From Chitinophagaceae bacterium (GTDB lineage Bacteria > Bacteroidota > Bacteroidia > Chitinophagales > Chitinophagaceae), in contig CANFKE010000031.1 in NCBI GenBank assembly GCA_947447465.1, positions 1 through 52,953 of the forward strand: DNA of 52,953 nucleotides, read 5' to 3'. Position numbers and translations under genes: made by a program. The notes beneath the pieces were generated by a model. It did no database searches. It saw only the letters and a program-made list of their open reading frames with translations, and was not told the DNA's origin. Shown in pieces: positions 33,416 to 42,546 of the stretch. The first letter of the stretch is position 1; the number at the start of each line of letters is the position of its first letter.

Positions 33416-35584
33416 ATGAAATTTTCATCTCAATTTATGCGCAGGTTATGGATTTTTATTTTTCTGCTCCCCCTTATCAGCAGGGCGCAGATCACAGTTA
33501 CTCCGGGTGCTACCGCGGCAGCCCTGGCAGCAAGACTCACCGGATCAGGTGTAACGGTAATGAACCCCGTTCTTACCTGCCCTACAACCTCAGCAGGCAC
33601 TTTTGTGGGGCCGTCAACGTTAGGCTTCAATAATGGCATCATACTCTCCGCAGGTCTGGCTGTCGATGCCGGTGGCCCGGCATCATTCTTTGCATCAACC
33701 GGCAACGGCGCCCCCGGCGACGTTGATCTGGATGCTCTTGCAGGTGTACCTACCTTTGATGCTTGCGTATTGGAGTTCGACTTCCGCCCTATTGGAGATA
33801 CAATTAAGTTCAAATATGTTTTCGGTTCAGAAGAATATACTAACTACACTTGTACAGGCTTCAATGATGTATTCGGATTCCTGATCTCAGGTCCCGGATA
33901 TGCTGCTCCGCAAAATATTGCATTAGTTCCCGGTACCAATATTCCTGTTTGTATCAACAGCGTAAACTGTGGTGCTACCGGATTCGGTACCCTTTCTACA
34001 TGTACTGCACTGGGACCAGGCTCTCCATTCTGTGCCTTTTATGTTGACAACTCTGCCGGAACTACCATTAGTTACGATGGTCTTACCACCACACTCACGG
34101 CCATTGCTAACGTAACACCTTGTGATACCTATCACCTTAAAATAGGTGTCGCAGACGCTACCGATGACGTATTGGATTCAGGGGTATTTCTCGAAGCAGG
34201 TAGCCTTTCATCCGGATCGCTTTCAGTAGCGCCTATAAGTAGTAATCCCTCAGATACATCCTTTGGTGGCGAGTTTTGTGTAAGAGGTTGTGCACCCGGT
34301 GAATTCTATTTCAACGCAACTGCATCTGGTTCTCCTCAAACAATTCATTTTGTTATTGGCGGAACCGCCGTTAATGGCTACGATTACACCCATATTGCCG
34401 ACAGTATTGTCATACCTCCGGGAGACACAACAGGGGTAGTGTACATTTATGGTTTGAACACACCAACTCCGGGCACTAGAAGTGTTACTATTTATATTAT
34501 GAGTAACATCCCTTGCGGTGCTTCATCTGTCATCATCGATAGCGCTACAATAAATATCTACGATTCATTTTATCTCAAAATCCTTACACCAGATACATCT
34601 ATTTGTTTAGGTCAAGGACTTACCATCAATACTGATGGCAATCCATTCCTGCATTATCATTGGACACCGGCAACATACTTAAGTAATGATACGGTCAAAT
34701 CACCATACGTCTCTCCTCCGGTCGTAGGCACATACACTTATCTGGTCACAGGTATATATTCCGGTCTGGGTTGTCCTCCGGTACATGACCAAATTACGGT
34801 TACTGTCGAAAACATGAAAGTGCACACCGATGACACCACCTTCTGTGTTGGGGAGCATGTCAGGCTCAATGCATGGGTCGATCCGCCGGATCCTACTTAT
34901 ACCTACTTATGGACCCTAGGAACCGACCTCAACAACCCCAATATTATTGACCCGGTTTATTTTCAAAACACGGTAGGAGATTATGCGCTCAATCTGTTCG
35001 TAGTATCTGCAACCGGCTGCTCAGGTAATGATAGTATTCACCTCCATGTAAAGCCACTGGCTTCTATTACTGCCACTCCGGGAAATACAACAATTGGCTA
35101 TGGCGATCATATTCAGTTAGACGCTATTAACCTCACTATTCACCCATTGTTATATTGGTGGACTCCTAGTGATGGATCTCTTACCAACCCTAATATCAAC
35201 AACCCTATAGCCAGTCCGTTAGACTCGACCACTTATGTTGTTCATGCCATGAATGAATGGGGTTGCAGAGACTCCGCAAGTATGACCATCAGAGTAATTG
35301 ACACCAGCGTATCGGGCGTACCAAGTGCATTTACACCTAACGGTGATGGACTTAATGACGAATTCAGGATAGTGAACATGAGGAATAAAAAACTCGTAGA
35401 ATTCAGCGTGTTCAACCGTTGGGGAGAATTGGTATATTTCAATGACATCAACCCTACAAGAGGTTGGGACGGAACCTACAACGGTGTACCACAGGACTTG
35501 GGCGTTTACAACTACCATATCATTCTCGCAAAACCTGACGGGACCAATATTGAACTAAAAGGAACCGTCACGCTGATACGGTAA
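33416..35584 (+). CDS. Choice-of-anchor L protein with gliding-motility-type C-terminus (CHU_C)
   Basis: A 722-residue secreted protein. A signal peptide (1-24) is followed by a choice-of-anchor L domain (about 28-260: NPVLTCPTTSAGTFVG, NNGIILSAGL, FKYVFGSEEYTNY, DVFGFLISGPG). Several Ig-like/PKD-like beta domains follow (about 270-620, with repeated C-x-G and W-x-P motifs). The end is the type B T9SS sorting domain (about 635-722: VPSAFTPNGDGLNDEFRI, EFSVFNRWGELVY, GWDGTYNG). Such proteins are surface adhesins or gliding-associated filaments. It is single and ends at a terminator. Confidence 0.88.
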   Translation: MKFSSQFMRRLWIFIFLLPLISRAQITVTPGATAAALAARLTGSGVTVMNPVLTCPTTSAGTFVGPSTLGFNNGIILSAGLAVDAGGPASFFASTGNGAPGDVDLDALAGVPTFDACVLEFDFRPIGDTIKFKYVFGSEEYTNYTCTGFNDVFGFLISGPGYAAPQNIALVPGTNIPVCINSVNCGATGFGTLSTCTALGPGSPFCAFYVDNSAGTTISYDGLTTTLTAIANVTPCDTYHLKIGVADATDDVLDSGVFLEAGSLSSGSLSVAPISSNPSDTSFGGEFCVRGCAPGEFYFNATASGSPQTIHFVIGGTAVNGYDYTHIADSIVIPPGDTTGVVYIYGLNTPTPGTRSVTIYIMSNIPCGASSVIIDSATINIYDSFYLKILTPDTSICLGQGLTINTDGNPFLHYHWTPATYLSNDTVKSPYVSPPVVGTYTYLVTGIYSGLGCPPVHDQITVTVENMKVHTDDTTFCVGEHVRLNAWVDPPDPTYTYLWTLGTDLNNPNIIDPVYFQNTVGDYALNLFVVSATGCSGNDSIHLHVKPLASITATPGNTTIGYGDHIQLDAINLTIHPLLYWWTPSDGSLTNPNINNPIASPLDSTTYVVHAMNEWGCRDSASMTIRVIDTSVSGVPSAFTPNGDGLNDEFRIVNMRNKKLVEFSVFNRWGELVYFNDINPTRGWDGTYNGVPQDLGVYNYHIILAKPDGTNIELKGTVTLIR

Positions 35585-35606
35585 CCACAAATCATATCAT
35601 TTTAAT

Positions 35607-35645
35607 AAGGCGGAGTATCTTCATTTTGAGGCTCCGCTTTTTTTA
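35607..35645 (+). terminator. Terminator of the CHU_C protein gene
   Basis: GCGGAG (35610-35615) pairs with CTCCGC (35632-35637), flanked by AA/TT pairs, and runs into eight T residues. Confidence 0.75.
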
Positions 35646-35677
35646 TGTTCATTTCCCAGCGCAATATATAACTCATC

Positions 35678-35685
35678 TATCTTTG
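35678..35685 (+). promoter_or_regulatory. -7 promoter element of the Dph6-like gene
   Basis: TATCTTTG, an exact TAnnTTTG match, lies 16 nt before the ATG at 35702. Confidence 0.55.
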
Positions 35686-35701
35686 CCTTTCAATATTACT
35701 C

Positions 35702-36400
35702 ATGCAAAACACGGTACTTAACTGGAGCTCAGGGAAAGATGCGGCACTTGCTTATCATAACCTGTTACAAGACAAACATTTTAAAGTCACACAATTACTT
35801 ACTACACTAAGCCTGGAGCATGACCGTATATTTATGCATGGCATCAGGGAAAAGTTATTAGACATACAGGCAGAGCGGATGAACCTTCCCCTGACAAAAG
35901 TAAAACTACCTGCTAGCCCCGACGACACGCTCTACACAAATGCCATGGCAGCCTCAATGGCCCAACTCAAAACAGAGGGGGTAACCACTGCTGCATATGG
36001 AGATATTTTTCTCGAAGATCTGAAAGCTTACCGCGAACAACAACTCGCACAACTCGACATCAATGCTCACTTTCCTTTATGGAAACTAGATACCCGCACG
36101 CTCGTTCACAACCTAGCCGATGCAGGAATAGAAGCGATCATTGTTTGCGTAAATGATAAATTTTTGGGCAAAGAATTTTTGGGTAGAAAAATAGACGCTT
36201 CATTGCTCAATGACCTCCCTCTCAATGTTGACCCATGTGGAGAGAACGGAGAATACCATTCATTTGTTTACAATGCCCCTTTCTTCAGTGAACCCATTCC
36301 TATAGCCACAGGTGAGATAGTGCACAAAAGGTATATCAACCCCGATGGGAATACCCAATGGGATACCGGTTTTTATTTTATGGATTGTGACGTGCAGTGA
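35702..36400 (+). CDS. Dph6-related ATP pyrophosphatase (diphthine-ammonia ligase family)
   Basis: A 232-residue adenine nucleotide alpha hydrolase with an N-terminal PP-loop SSGKDAALA (9-17; Ala in place of the usual Ser). The family C-terminal block is GENGEYHSFVYNAPFF (about 179-194). Archaeal and eukaryotic members amidate diphthine on EF-2. Bacterial EF-G has no diphthamide, so the bacterial substrate is unknown; B12- or tRNA-related roles have been guessed for relatives. It begins after an exact -7 promoter element and stands alone. Cytoplasmic. Confidence 0.88.
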   Translation: MQNTVLNWSSGKDAALAYHNLLQDKHFKVTQLLTTLSLEHDRIFMHGIREKLLDIQAERMNLPLTKVKLPASPDDTLYTNAMAASMAQLKTEGVTTAAYGDIFLEDLKAYREQQLAQLDINAHFPLWKLDTRTLVHNLADAGIEAIIVCVNDKFLGKEFLGRKIDASLLNDLPLNVDPCGENGEYHSFVYNAPFFSEPIPIATGEIVHKRYINPDGNTQWDTGFYFMDCDVQ

Positions 36401-36495
36401 GCTGCACAAATAAAATCTGCACATTTTTATGGAAAACGCTAATTTTCGTATCTGATAGGTAAGCACTTATTACACACCATTATTTTAAATTTTAA

Positions 36496-37065
36496 TTGTA
36501 CACAGATCGACATAGCAAACTTAGTGACGAAGAGCTGCTGCAGGCTTACCGTAAAACAGGCGACAATCTGTGGTTAGGTCATTTATTGCAGCGCTACACT
36601 ACCCTATTGCTGGGGGTGGCTATGAAATACTTAAAAGACAGATCTCTGGCTGAAGATGCCGTACAGCAGGTATTCCTGAAAGCACTTACGCACATGCCCA
36701 AAGAAGAGATCACTAACTTTAAGGGATGGTTATATATACTGATGCGCAACCATTGCCTGCAGTCTCTGCGCGATAAGACTTACAATACTGATACTGACGC
36801 ATTGCACGGTCTGGCATCTCCTGCGGTAGATAATGAAGAGATCAGGCTTCAGGAATATACTTTGCAGCAAATGAATGAGGGGATAACCCAATTGAACGAA
36901 GAACAGAGAGTAACCATAACTTTGTTCTACCTGCAGAAGAAAAGTTATGAGCAGATCATCACTCAGACAGGTTATTCTTACATGCAGGTAAAGAGCTTCA
37001 TTCAGAATGGTAAACGGAATCTGAAAACGATATTATTAAAGAAACTCGGTGCACGGGATATATGA
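36496..37065 (+). CDS. ECF-type RNA polymerase sigma factor
   Basis: A 189-residue sigma-70 family regulator with region 2 (about 20-90: LLQRYTTLLLGVAMKYLKDRSLAEDAVQQVFLKAL) and region 4 (about 125-180: LNEEQRVTITLFYLQKKSYEQIITQTGYSYMQVKSFIQNGKRNLK). Region 1.2 and region 3 are absent. The start is TTG at 36496, needed to include LSDEELLQAYRKTGD, the usual N-terminal text of Bacteroidota ECF factors. Its stop overlaps the ATG of the next gene by 4 nt, and that gene has the looks of its anti-sigma factor. Confidence 0.9.
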   Translation: MYTDRHSKLSDEELLQAYRKTGDNLWLGHLLQRYTTLLLGVAMKYLKDRSLAEDAVQQVFLKALTHMPKEEITNFKGWLYILMRNHCLQSLRDKTYNTDTDALHGLASPAVDNEEIRLQEYTLQQMNEGITQLNEEQRVTITLFYLQKKSYEQIITQTGYSYMQVKSFIQNGKRNLKTILLKKLGARDI

Positions 37066-37442
37066 GCGACAAGGACGAAATATTGAACACTCCCCCCGGA
37101 GACAGCGGCGAAAGACCTTTTGACACAAAAGGGACTCAGCCTGCCGGAGATAAGCTGATAGCTTATCTCGACGGGAAACTATTGCCCGAAGAACAACACG
37201 AAATAGAACAATGGTTGAGCGATGAAGGCATGGAAAGTGATGCAATGGATGGATTGAAAATGCTGGAACCCAATGACACAAAAACAACGGTTAACCGACT
37301 CGATCATAACCTCCATAAAACACTACATAGCAAAAAAGGCAAACGCAGGCAGGCTAAGACAGATACCAATTCGCTGATTGCCATCATTGTGATCATACTT
37401 TTGGCATTAGTAGCATTTCTGGTGATCAGAATGATGAAGTAA
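37062..37442 (+). CDS. Putative membrane anti-sigma factor
   Basis: A 126-residue tail-anchored protein coupled to the sigma gene (ATGA overlap). Residues about 30-65 contain LIAYLDGKLLPEEQHEIEQWL, the helical anti-sigma-like segment seen after ECF genes, but without the HxxxCxxC zinc site of the ZAS family. A basic stretch (KKGKRRQAK) precedes one C-terminal membrane helix (about 104-123). It probably sequesters the sigma factor at the inner membrane, with almost no periplasmic part; how it would sense signals is unclear. Confidence 0.75.
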   Translation: MSDKDEILNTPPGDSGERPFDTKGTQPAGDKLIAYLDGKLLPEEQHEIEQWLSDEGMESDAMDGLKMLEPNDTKTTVNRLDHNLHKTLHSKKGKRRQAKTDTNSLIAIIVIILLALVAFLVIRMMK

Positions 37443-37509
37443 CTTAATTCACCCCCGTTTTTTCTTAGTTAATTACATTACACTATATTGCGGTAGAGAT
37501 CAGACCATT

Positions 37510-38181
37510 ATGAAAAATTTATTGCTGCTTATTGCAATGCTCTTTTTCGCTGACGCCTCAATGGCGCAGACCGATAGTATCTATGCATGGAACAAATGGT
37601 GCGCTAAAGCAGATAGCCCCGTACTCTTTGCTACTGCTAATAATCTGGTACAGCTTACATGCAAGACCATTAAGGCTGCTGATCTTACTGTAAAAAGCCT
37701 TGATTACGGATTAATGATCAGCCAACCGGAGATTAAGAACGACACCATGTCTTTTATGGCTATGCCTTATCCTAAGAAAAGTAAAAGAATGAGGTTGACG
37801 GTTACCAATAAGCACACAGGCAAAATGATCCGTACCATCAACTTCACCTGCGAAGAACCACCACAACCCATCGCCAGACTAGGCAACCTGAAAGGGCCTG
37901 ATGTACCTAAAAAAGATATTCTGGCACAAAATACACTAAGGGTAGTCTTCCTTAATTCACTCTACAGCTATCCTTACTACATCAAGCAATACACACTGAA
38001 AGCAAGGATCGCAGGCAAAGACATAGTTATACCCGTAAAGGGAAATAAGATCACCAAAGAAGTAATGAATGTATTGGAAATAGCACCTACAGGCGTTTCT
38101 CTCGACTTCACAGACATCAAAGCGTCTTGCCCAGACTGCTCTCCCCGCGATCTGCCCAACATGAGGATATGGGTAAGGTAA
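37510..38181 (+). CDS. Exported protein resembling the GldM C-terminal region
   Basis: A 223-residue protein with a signal peptide (1-19, ending SMA-Q). The mature part resembles the last two periplasmic domains of GldM/PorM, the T9SS motor shaft. DSPVLFATANNLVQLTCKTI looks like the third domain. PPQPIARLGNLKGPDVPKKDILAQNTLRV resembles the PxPxAxxGGxxGGxIxKxxLxA opening of the last domain, with a following beta-rich stretch. No membrane helix or N-terminal GldM part is present. It lies 67 nt after the sigma/anti-sigma pair. It may cap or modulate a GldM-like complex; this rests on by-eye similarity. Confidence 0.65.
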   Translation: MKNLLLLIAMLFFADASMAQTDSIYAWNKWCAKADSPVLFATANNLVQLTCKTIKAADLTVKSLDYGLMISQPEIKNDTMSFMAMPYPKKSKRMRLTVTNKHTGKMIRTINFTCEEPPQPIARLGNLKGPDVPKKDILAQNTLRVVFLNSLYSYPYYIKQYTLKARIAGKDIVIPVKGNKITKEVMNVLEIAPTGVSLDFTDIKASCPDCSPRDLPNMRIWVR

Positions 38182-38222
38182 TTATCTGCAACAAACAACA
38201 CTGAGCTTATAACATTCTACAC

Positions 38223-38253
38223 AAAAAAAGCCTTACCGCTTCCGGCAAGGCTT
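38223..38253. terminator. Terminator between convergent genes
   Basis: AAGCCTT (38228-38234) pairs with AAGGCTT (38247-38253), with an inner CCG/CGG. An A run precedes it, so on the minus strand it is followed by T residues and can serve the SRPBCC gene as well. Confidence 0.65.
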
Positions 38254-38337
38254 ATCAATATTTGTTGTTGTTGGTCTTACGACTATCAACCATCTGCTAT
38301 TCTCTTGTAGGATCATCAAGAATAAGCGCGCAAAAAA

Positions 38338-38877
38338 CTATCGCTCCATTACTCCTTTCAGATTAGTAAGCCCTGTCTGCAGATCATCACCTACCATCTT
38401 TTCCATATTCATCATAACGGTGAATAAATTGGTTGGCCACGCCATTTTTGAATGGAAGCCCCACTTTACTTTTGTCTGATCAGGTCCGGCATCCTCTGTG
38501 ATCATATACGCATCTGCAGTGCTTTCGAACGGCTTTTTAAAACGGATCACCAGATCCATTCGCTTACCATCATCAAGCTTTACAATTTCCTGCTCTCCCT
38601 TTCCTACATTTTTATTCTCGCTATCCCATGCAGAAACCGAACCGACAGCTCCATCTGTCCCCCTGTACTCCATCTTGGCATTAGGATCCATCATTACCCA
38701 TTTACTGTAATTGGTCTGATTTTTAAGCACTCTGATGTAATTGAACACATCCTGACGTGATTTCTTGATGGTCACCTCTTTTTCTATGTTAAAGTCCTTC
38801 TTCATAAATGCTGCCGCTATCAGGGCAATGGAAATGATAGAACCTAGTACTATCAATATCATCATTAAAATTTTCAT
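38338..38877 (-). CDS. SRPBCC (START-like) family protein with membrane anchor
   Basis: A 179-residue protein: one N-terminal hydrophobic helix (3-23), then a polyketide-cyclase/SRPBCC domain (about 28-178) with FNIEKEVTIKKSRQDVFNYI, NYSKWVMMDPNAK and a C-terminal helix ending in GLTNLKGVMER. The domain forms a hydrophobic pocket that binds lipids or other small ligands. The ligand is unknown. Followed on the same strand by none; the VOC gene upstream is 71 nt away. Confidence 0.85.
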   Translation of the reverse strand: MKILMMILIVLGSIISIALIAAAFMKKDFNIEKEVTIKKSRQDVFNYIRVLKNQTNYSKWVMMDPNAKMEYRGTDGAVGSVSAWDSENKNVGKGEQEIVKLDDGKRMDLVIRFKKPFESTADAYMITEDAGPDQTKVKWGFHSKMAWPTNLFTVMMNMEKMVGDDLQTGLTNLKGVMER

Positions 38878-38948
38878 ATCAGTTTGTTTTGTGTAAAATT
38901 AATACGCATTATCAAAAAAGAAAATAATTACTGCTCTAAATAAAAATA

Positions 38949-39365
38949 TTACTGTGCATGCTCATTATAATTCAGCATCCATCTGATTCCATATTTATCT
39001 GTGAACGATGCGAACATAGCACCCCAGAACATAATACCCAGCTTTTCGTAGATATGCCCACCCACACTTAAATTGTTGTAAAAAGTAACTATCTCCTCTT
39101 CACTACTGCAATTGAGCGATAGTGCTATATTGTCTCCCTTAGTAAAGGGTACTTTGCCCTGCATATCAGACCCCATGATCACAAGTCTCTCTTTAGTAAG
39201 CATAGCATGGAGTATCTGCCCGTGTATTGCACTGGGGCATTGGTCAGCCAGCGCAGATTCGCCAACCGTCTGCAGACTTAGTTCTCCTCCCAAACATTCT
39301 TTATAAAAGTTCATTACCTCCCGGCAATTCCCATCAAAATTGAGGTATGCATTGATCGTTGTCAT
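38949..39365 (-). CDS. VOC family protein (PhnB-like glyoxalase fold)
   Basis: A 138-residue protein of the vicinal-oxygen-chelate superfamily, PhnB-like branch. It shows AYLNFDGNCREVMNFYKECLGGEL (6-29), LHAMLTKERLVIMGSD in the middle and MFWGAMFASFTDKYGIRWMLNYNE at the end. The metal ligands of true glyoxalases are only partly kept, as in most PhnB-like proteins. The ATG at 39365 gives the normal length. Substrate unknown; cytoplasmic. Confidence 0.88.
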   Translation of the reverse strand: MTTINAYLNFDGNCREVMNFYKECLGGELSLQTVGESALADQCPSAIHGQILHAMLTKERLVIMGSDMQGKVPFTKGDNIALSLNCSSEEEIVTFYNNLSVGGHIYEKLGIMFWGAMFASFTDKYGIRWMLNYNEHAQ

Positions 39366-39505
39366 ATTATTTGTTGCGTTTGTTGTAGAGAATACAAACA
39401 TAGAACAGACACTTAAATTCAGAACGGTAGTAACCCGACTATATCAGGGTTGTTCCCGACAAACAAATCATATCGTACTTTAGCAACCCGCTAAATACTA
39501 TATAG

Positions 39506-41146
39506 ATGAATATTATGAAGATAGCACCCGCTCCGGGTGCGCATGATTTTCAATTACTGATAAAGAATATACTGGCTTACTCTCTTATGCTCGAGCCGGA
39601 AAGAGAGATCGTATATAGCAATAAACACAGGTACAATTACTTTACGCTCAACAAGCGCATACGCCAACTGGCCAATGCATTACAGCATCTGGGCCTGTCG
39701 GGAGGTGCACCCGTAGCAGTTCTCGACTACGACAGTCACCGTTACCTGGAGTGTTACTTTGCCATTCCTATGACCGCCAATGTATTGCATACCGTCAACT
39801 GGCGACTGTCTCCTGCACAGATATTGTACACTATTCGTCATGCAAAAGATGAAGTGATCATTGTGCATGAAGATTTTTTACCCTTGATAGAAAGTTTTGC
39901 AGGGCAGATGCCATCCGTAAAACATATCATTGTCACTACCGACGATACAGCCACACAAACAGGTGCTTACCCTCACTATGAGGCTCTTCTGGCTGCTATG
40001 CCGGAATCATACGACTTCCCCGATTTCGATGAAGATGCCGTTGCCACAATGTTCTACACCACAGGCACCACCGGCGACCCTAAAGGAGTGTATTATACCC
40101 ACAGGCAGCTTGTCTTACACACCTATCATCTGGCTGCGACCTTTGGATTTGTAGCAGGCGCTACAGGGCGCTTTGGCAGCGACGATGTATATATGCCACT
40201 TACCTCCATGTTCCATGTTCATGCATGGGGCTTCCCATATCTGGCCACTATGTACTCTCTGAAGCAGGTATATGTGGGTAAGTTCGACGCAGCAAATGTG
40301 CTCGACCTCATCACCAACGAAAAGCCGACATTCTCTCATTGCGTACCCACTATATTGCAAATGCTCTTTGCCAAAGCAGAAGAAGTGCCTACCGATTTCA
40401 GCGGTTGGAAATTAGTTTCAGGCGGAGCAGCCATGCCGGAATCGCTGGCTAAAAAAGCCATCCTCAAAGGCATTGACCTCAGAGCAAGTTATGGCATGTC
40501 TGAGACCTGCCCTGTTATATGTGGCGGATATATTCCCCTGCACTGCAAAGACAAGGATATAGACTGGCAGGCAAAAGCGCGCAGCCGCACAGGTATGCCT
40601 CCGGCATTTGTTGAGATGAAGATCGCTGATGAACAAGGTAATGAAGTGGCACATGATGACTATACCACAGGAGAAATATTAGTGCGGGCTCCCTGGCTCA
40701 CTCAAGGTTATCTGCACGACCATGAACGCGGCGCGCAACTATGGGAGGGTGGTTACCTGCATACCGGCGATGTAGCTACTATCAACAAACACCACTCTAT
40801 CCGTATAGCCGACCGCATTAAAGATGTCATCAAAAGCGGTGGTGAATGGATATCTTCTCTCGCATTAGAAAACTACATAGGCCAGCATCATGCAGTGGCA
40901 GAGGTTGCCGTAGTAGGTATGCCCGATCCGCAGTGGGGAGAACGCCCTTACGCATTGGTAGTTCCAGCTACCGGCAAAACGCTCACTATTGAATTACTGC
41001 AACAACATCTGCAGCAGTTCATTGACAATGGCGAACTCAGCAAATGGGCAATGCCCGAGCATTTTGAATGGGTATCCGCCATCCCCAAAACAAGTGTAGG
41101 AAAGATAGACAAGAAGGTGATTAGAGGGCAATTGAGTAAAATATAG
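39506..41146 (+). CDS. Fatty acyl-CoA synthetase (AMP-binding)
   Basis: A 546-residue acyl-adenylate-forming enzyme that activates a fatty acid with ATP and CoA. Motifs are the P-loop YTTGTTGDPKGV (about 183-194), SMFHVHAWG, SYGMSETCPV (A4/A5) and HTGDVATINKHHSIRIADRIKDVIKSGGEWIS (A7/A8), with the final catalytic Lys in KTSVGKIDKK. Motif text is closest to the medium/long-chain (AlkK/FadK-like) branch. Two nearby ATG codons (39506, 39515) could start it. It is a single gene and may feed beta-oxidation or lipid remodelling. Confidence 0.9.
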   Translation: MNIMKIAPAPGAHDFQLLIKNILAYSLMLEPEREIVYSNKHRYNYFTLNKRIRQLANALQHLGLSGGAPVAVLDYDSHRYLECYFAIPMTANVLHTVNWRLSPAQILYTIRHAKDEVIIVHEDFLPLIESFAGQMPSVKHIIVTTDDTATQTGAYPHYEALLAAMPESYDFPDFDEDAVATMFYTTGTTGDPKGVYYTHRQLVLHTYHLAATFGFVAGATGRFGSDDVYMPLTSMFHVHAWGFPYLATMYSLKQVYVGKFDAANVLDLITNEKPTFSHCVPTILQMLFAKAEEVPTDFSGWKLVSGGAAMPESLAKKAILKGIDLRASYGMSETCPVICGGYIPLHCKDKDIDWQAKARSRTGMPPAFVEMKIADEQGNEVAHDDYTTGEILVRAPWLTQGYLHDHERGAQLWEGGYLHTGDVATINKHHSIRIADRIKDVIKSGGEWISSLALENYIGQHHAVAEVAVVGMPDPQWGERPYALVVPATGKTLTIELLQQHLQQFIDNGELSKWAMPEHFEWVSAIPKTSVGKIDKKVIRGQLSKI

Positions 41147-41190
41147 TGCACTGTTCCTCTATCAGATCATATCACTGTAGTTTTGAAATA

Positions 41191-41198
41191 TAGATTTG
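41191..41198 (+). promoter_or_regulatory. -7 promoter element of the HipA-like/DUF3037 unit
   Basis: TAGATTTG fits TAnnTTTG. It lies 137 nt before the ATG at 41336, so the transcript would have a long leader. Confidence 0.4.
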
Positions 41199-41335
41199 TA
41201 GCATAACTAGTACTGCTATATACTCGCAGTGGGTTATGAACAAGCATCTGCATCATATCCTTAATAAGCAGTAATTTAGACCCTGGTAATAATCATTCCT
41301 GTAGAGTGAATTGCTGTTACTAACAACCCGTTTAT

Positions 41336-42133
41336 ATGGAACATAATAAAGCCGATCTGCGCACCGTACAAGTAGTGCGTTATATCACTCCCCTCAGGGA
41401 AGGCGGCTCCATGCCAGCTATTGCCGAGGCCGATGATACGTTCACCTATGTACTTAAATTCCGTGGTGCCGGACAAGGCCCTAAAGCATTGATCGCAGAA
41501 CTTATCGGTGGAGAAATTGCTCGTGCAATTGGTTTACGTATGCCCGAGATCGTTTTTGCGCTGCTCGATGAAGCCTTTGGTCGCACAGAACCCGATGAAG
41601 AGATACAAGACTTGCTCAAAGCCAGCGAAGGGCTCAATCTTGCAGTACATTACCTGTCCGGCTCCATTACATTCGATGCCAATGTAACTGCTGTGGACGC
41701 GCGTACTGCATCTGCAATAGTTTGGCTCGATTGTCTCTTGGTCAATGTAGATCGCACAGTACGCAATACCAATATGCTGCTGTGGCATAAAGAATTATGG
41801 CTTATCGATCATGGTGCATCATTATACTTTCATCATTCATGGCAAAACTGGGAGGAGAAAGCAACACAACCATTCAGTTATGCCAAAGACCATGTACTGC
41901 TTAAGAATGCTACAGAGCTTACAGCTATTGACAAAGAATTCAAAGCTATACTTACACCCGATCGTATCAACGCTATAGTAGCTATGGTACCCGATGAATG
42001 GTTGCTCGTAGATGCTCCCTTTCATACTGCGGCAGAGCACAGACAGGCCTATGCTACTTTCCTTAACACCCGTATCGCCCATTCCGAAACCTTTGTAAAA
42101 GCCGCAGCCGATGCAAGACAAGCACTTATATGA
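41336..42133 (+). CDS. HipA-like kinase domain protein
   Basis: A 265-residue protein resembling the HipA_2 group of HipA-fold kinases. The ATP-site Lys is likely Lys41 (TYVLKFRGAG). The catalytic segment is LVNVDRTVRNTNML (135-148), where Asp139 and Asn144 follow the NxDxxxxN pattern of HipA. The metal-binding Asp158 is in LWLIDHGASL. It lacks the N-terminal HipA domain and no HipB-like antitoxin is adjacent. Instead the next gene, overlapping by 23 nt, is DUF3037, a pairing I recall from many genomes. The substrate could be a protein or a small molecule; unknown. Confidence 0.8.
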   Translation: MEHNKADLRTVQVVRYITPLREGGSMPAIAEADDTFTYVLKFRGAGQGPKALIAELIGGEIARAIGLRMPEIVFALLDEAFGRTEPDEEIQDLLKASEGLNLAVHYLSGSITFDANVTAVDARTASAIVWLDCLLVNVDRTVRNTNMLLWHKELWLIDHGASLYFHHSWQNWEEKATQPFSYAKDHVLLKNATELTAIDKEFKAILTPDRINAIVAMVPDEWLLVDAPFHTAAEHRQAYATFLNTRIAHSETFVKAAADARQALI

Positions 42134-42494
42134 GTATGCGGTCATCCGCATAGTGCCGCGGGTCGAGCGGGAGGAGTTCGTAAATGTTGGTGTAGTATTA
42201 TACTGCAGACAAAAGAAATTTTTAAAGGCACTCTATCATATCGACAGAGATCGCCTCTCTGCATTTGCACCTCAATTAGATATTGATGATGTAAGTTGTT
42301 ACCTGCGATCATTTGAAAAAATATGTGCAGGTGGAAAGCAGGCAGGCCCTATAGGCGAGCTACCTGTAGCTGAGCGTTTCAGATGGCTCACGGCCACGCG
42401 CAGCACTGTTGTGCAATCTTCAAAAGTTCATCCCGGTTTCTGCTCCGACCCCGAGATAACACTGACATTACTATATCAGCAATTGGTATTATAA
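42111..42494 (+). CDS. DUF3037 domain protein
   Basis: A 127-residue protein matching DUF3037 over its length: HLYEYAVIRIVPRVEREEFVNVGVVLYC at the start, LKALYHIDRDRLSAFAPQLD in the middle and an FRWLTATRSTVVQSSKVHPG segment. It overlaps the HipA-like gene by 23 nt, so translation is coupled and the two proteins probably work together. No catalytic residues are evident. It may be a regulatory partner or target of the kinase; this is an inference from the gene pairing. Confidence 0.85.
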   Translation: MQDKHLYEYAVIRIVPRVEREEFVNVGVVLYCRQKKFLKALYHIDRDRLSAFAPQLDIDDVSCYLRSFEKICAGGKQAGPIGELPVAERFRWLTATRSTVVQSSKVHPGFCSDPEITLTLLYQQLVL

Positions 42495-42546
42495 TGCGAT
42501 CGCTTTCGGCTGAATATAGCGCATGCTTATCTGAATTACCATAAAA

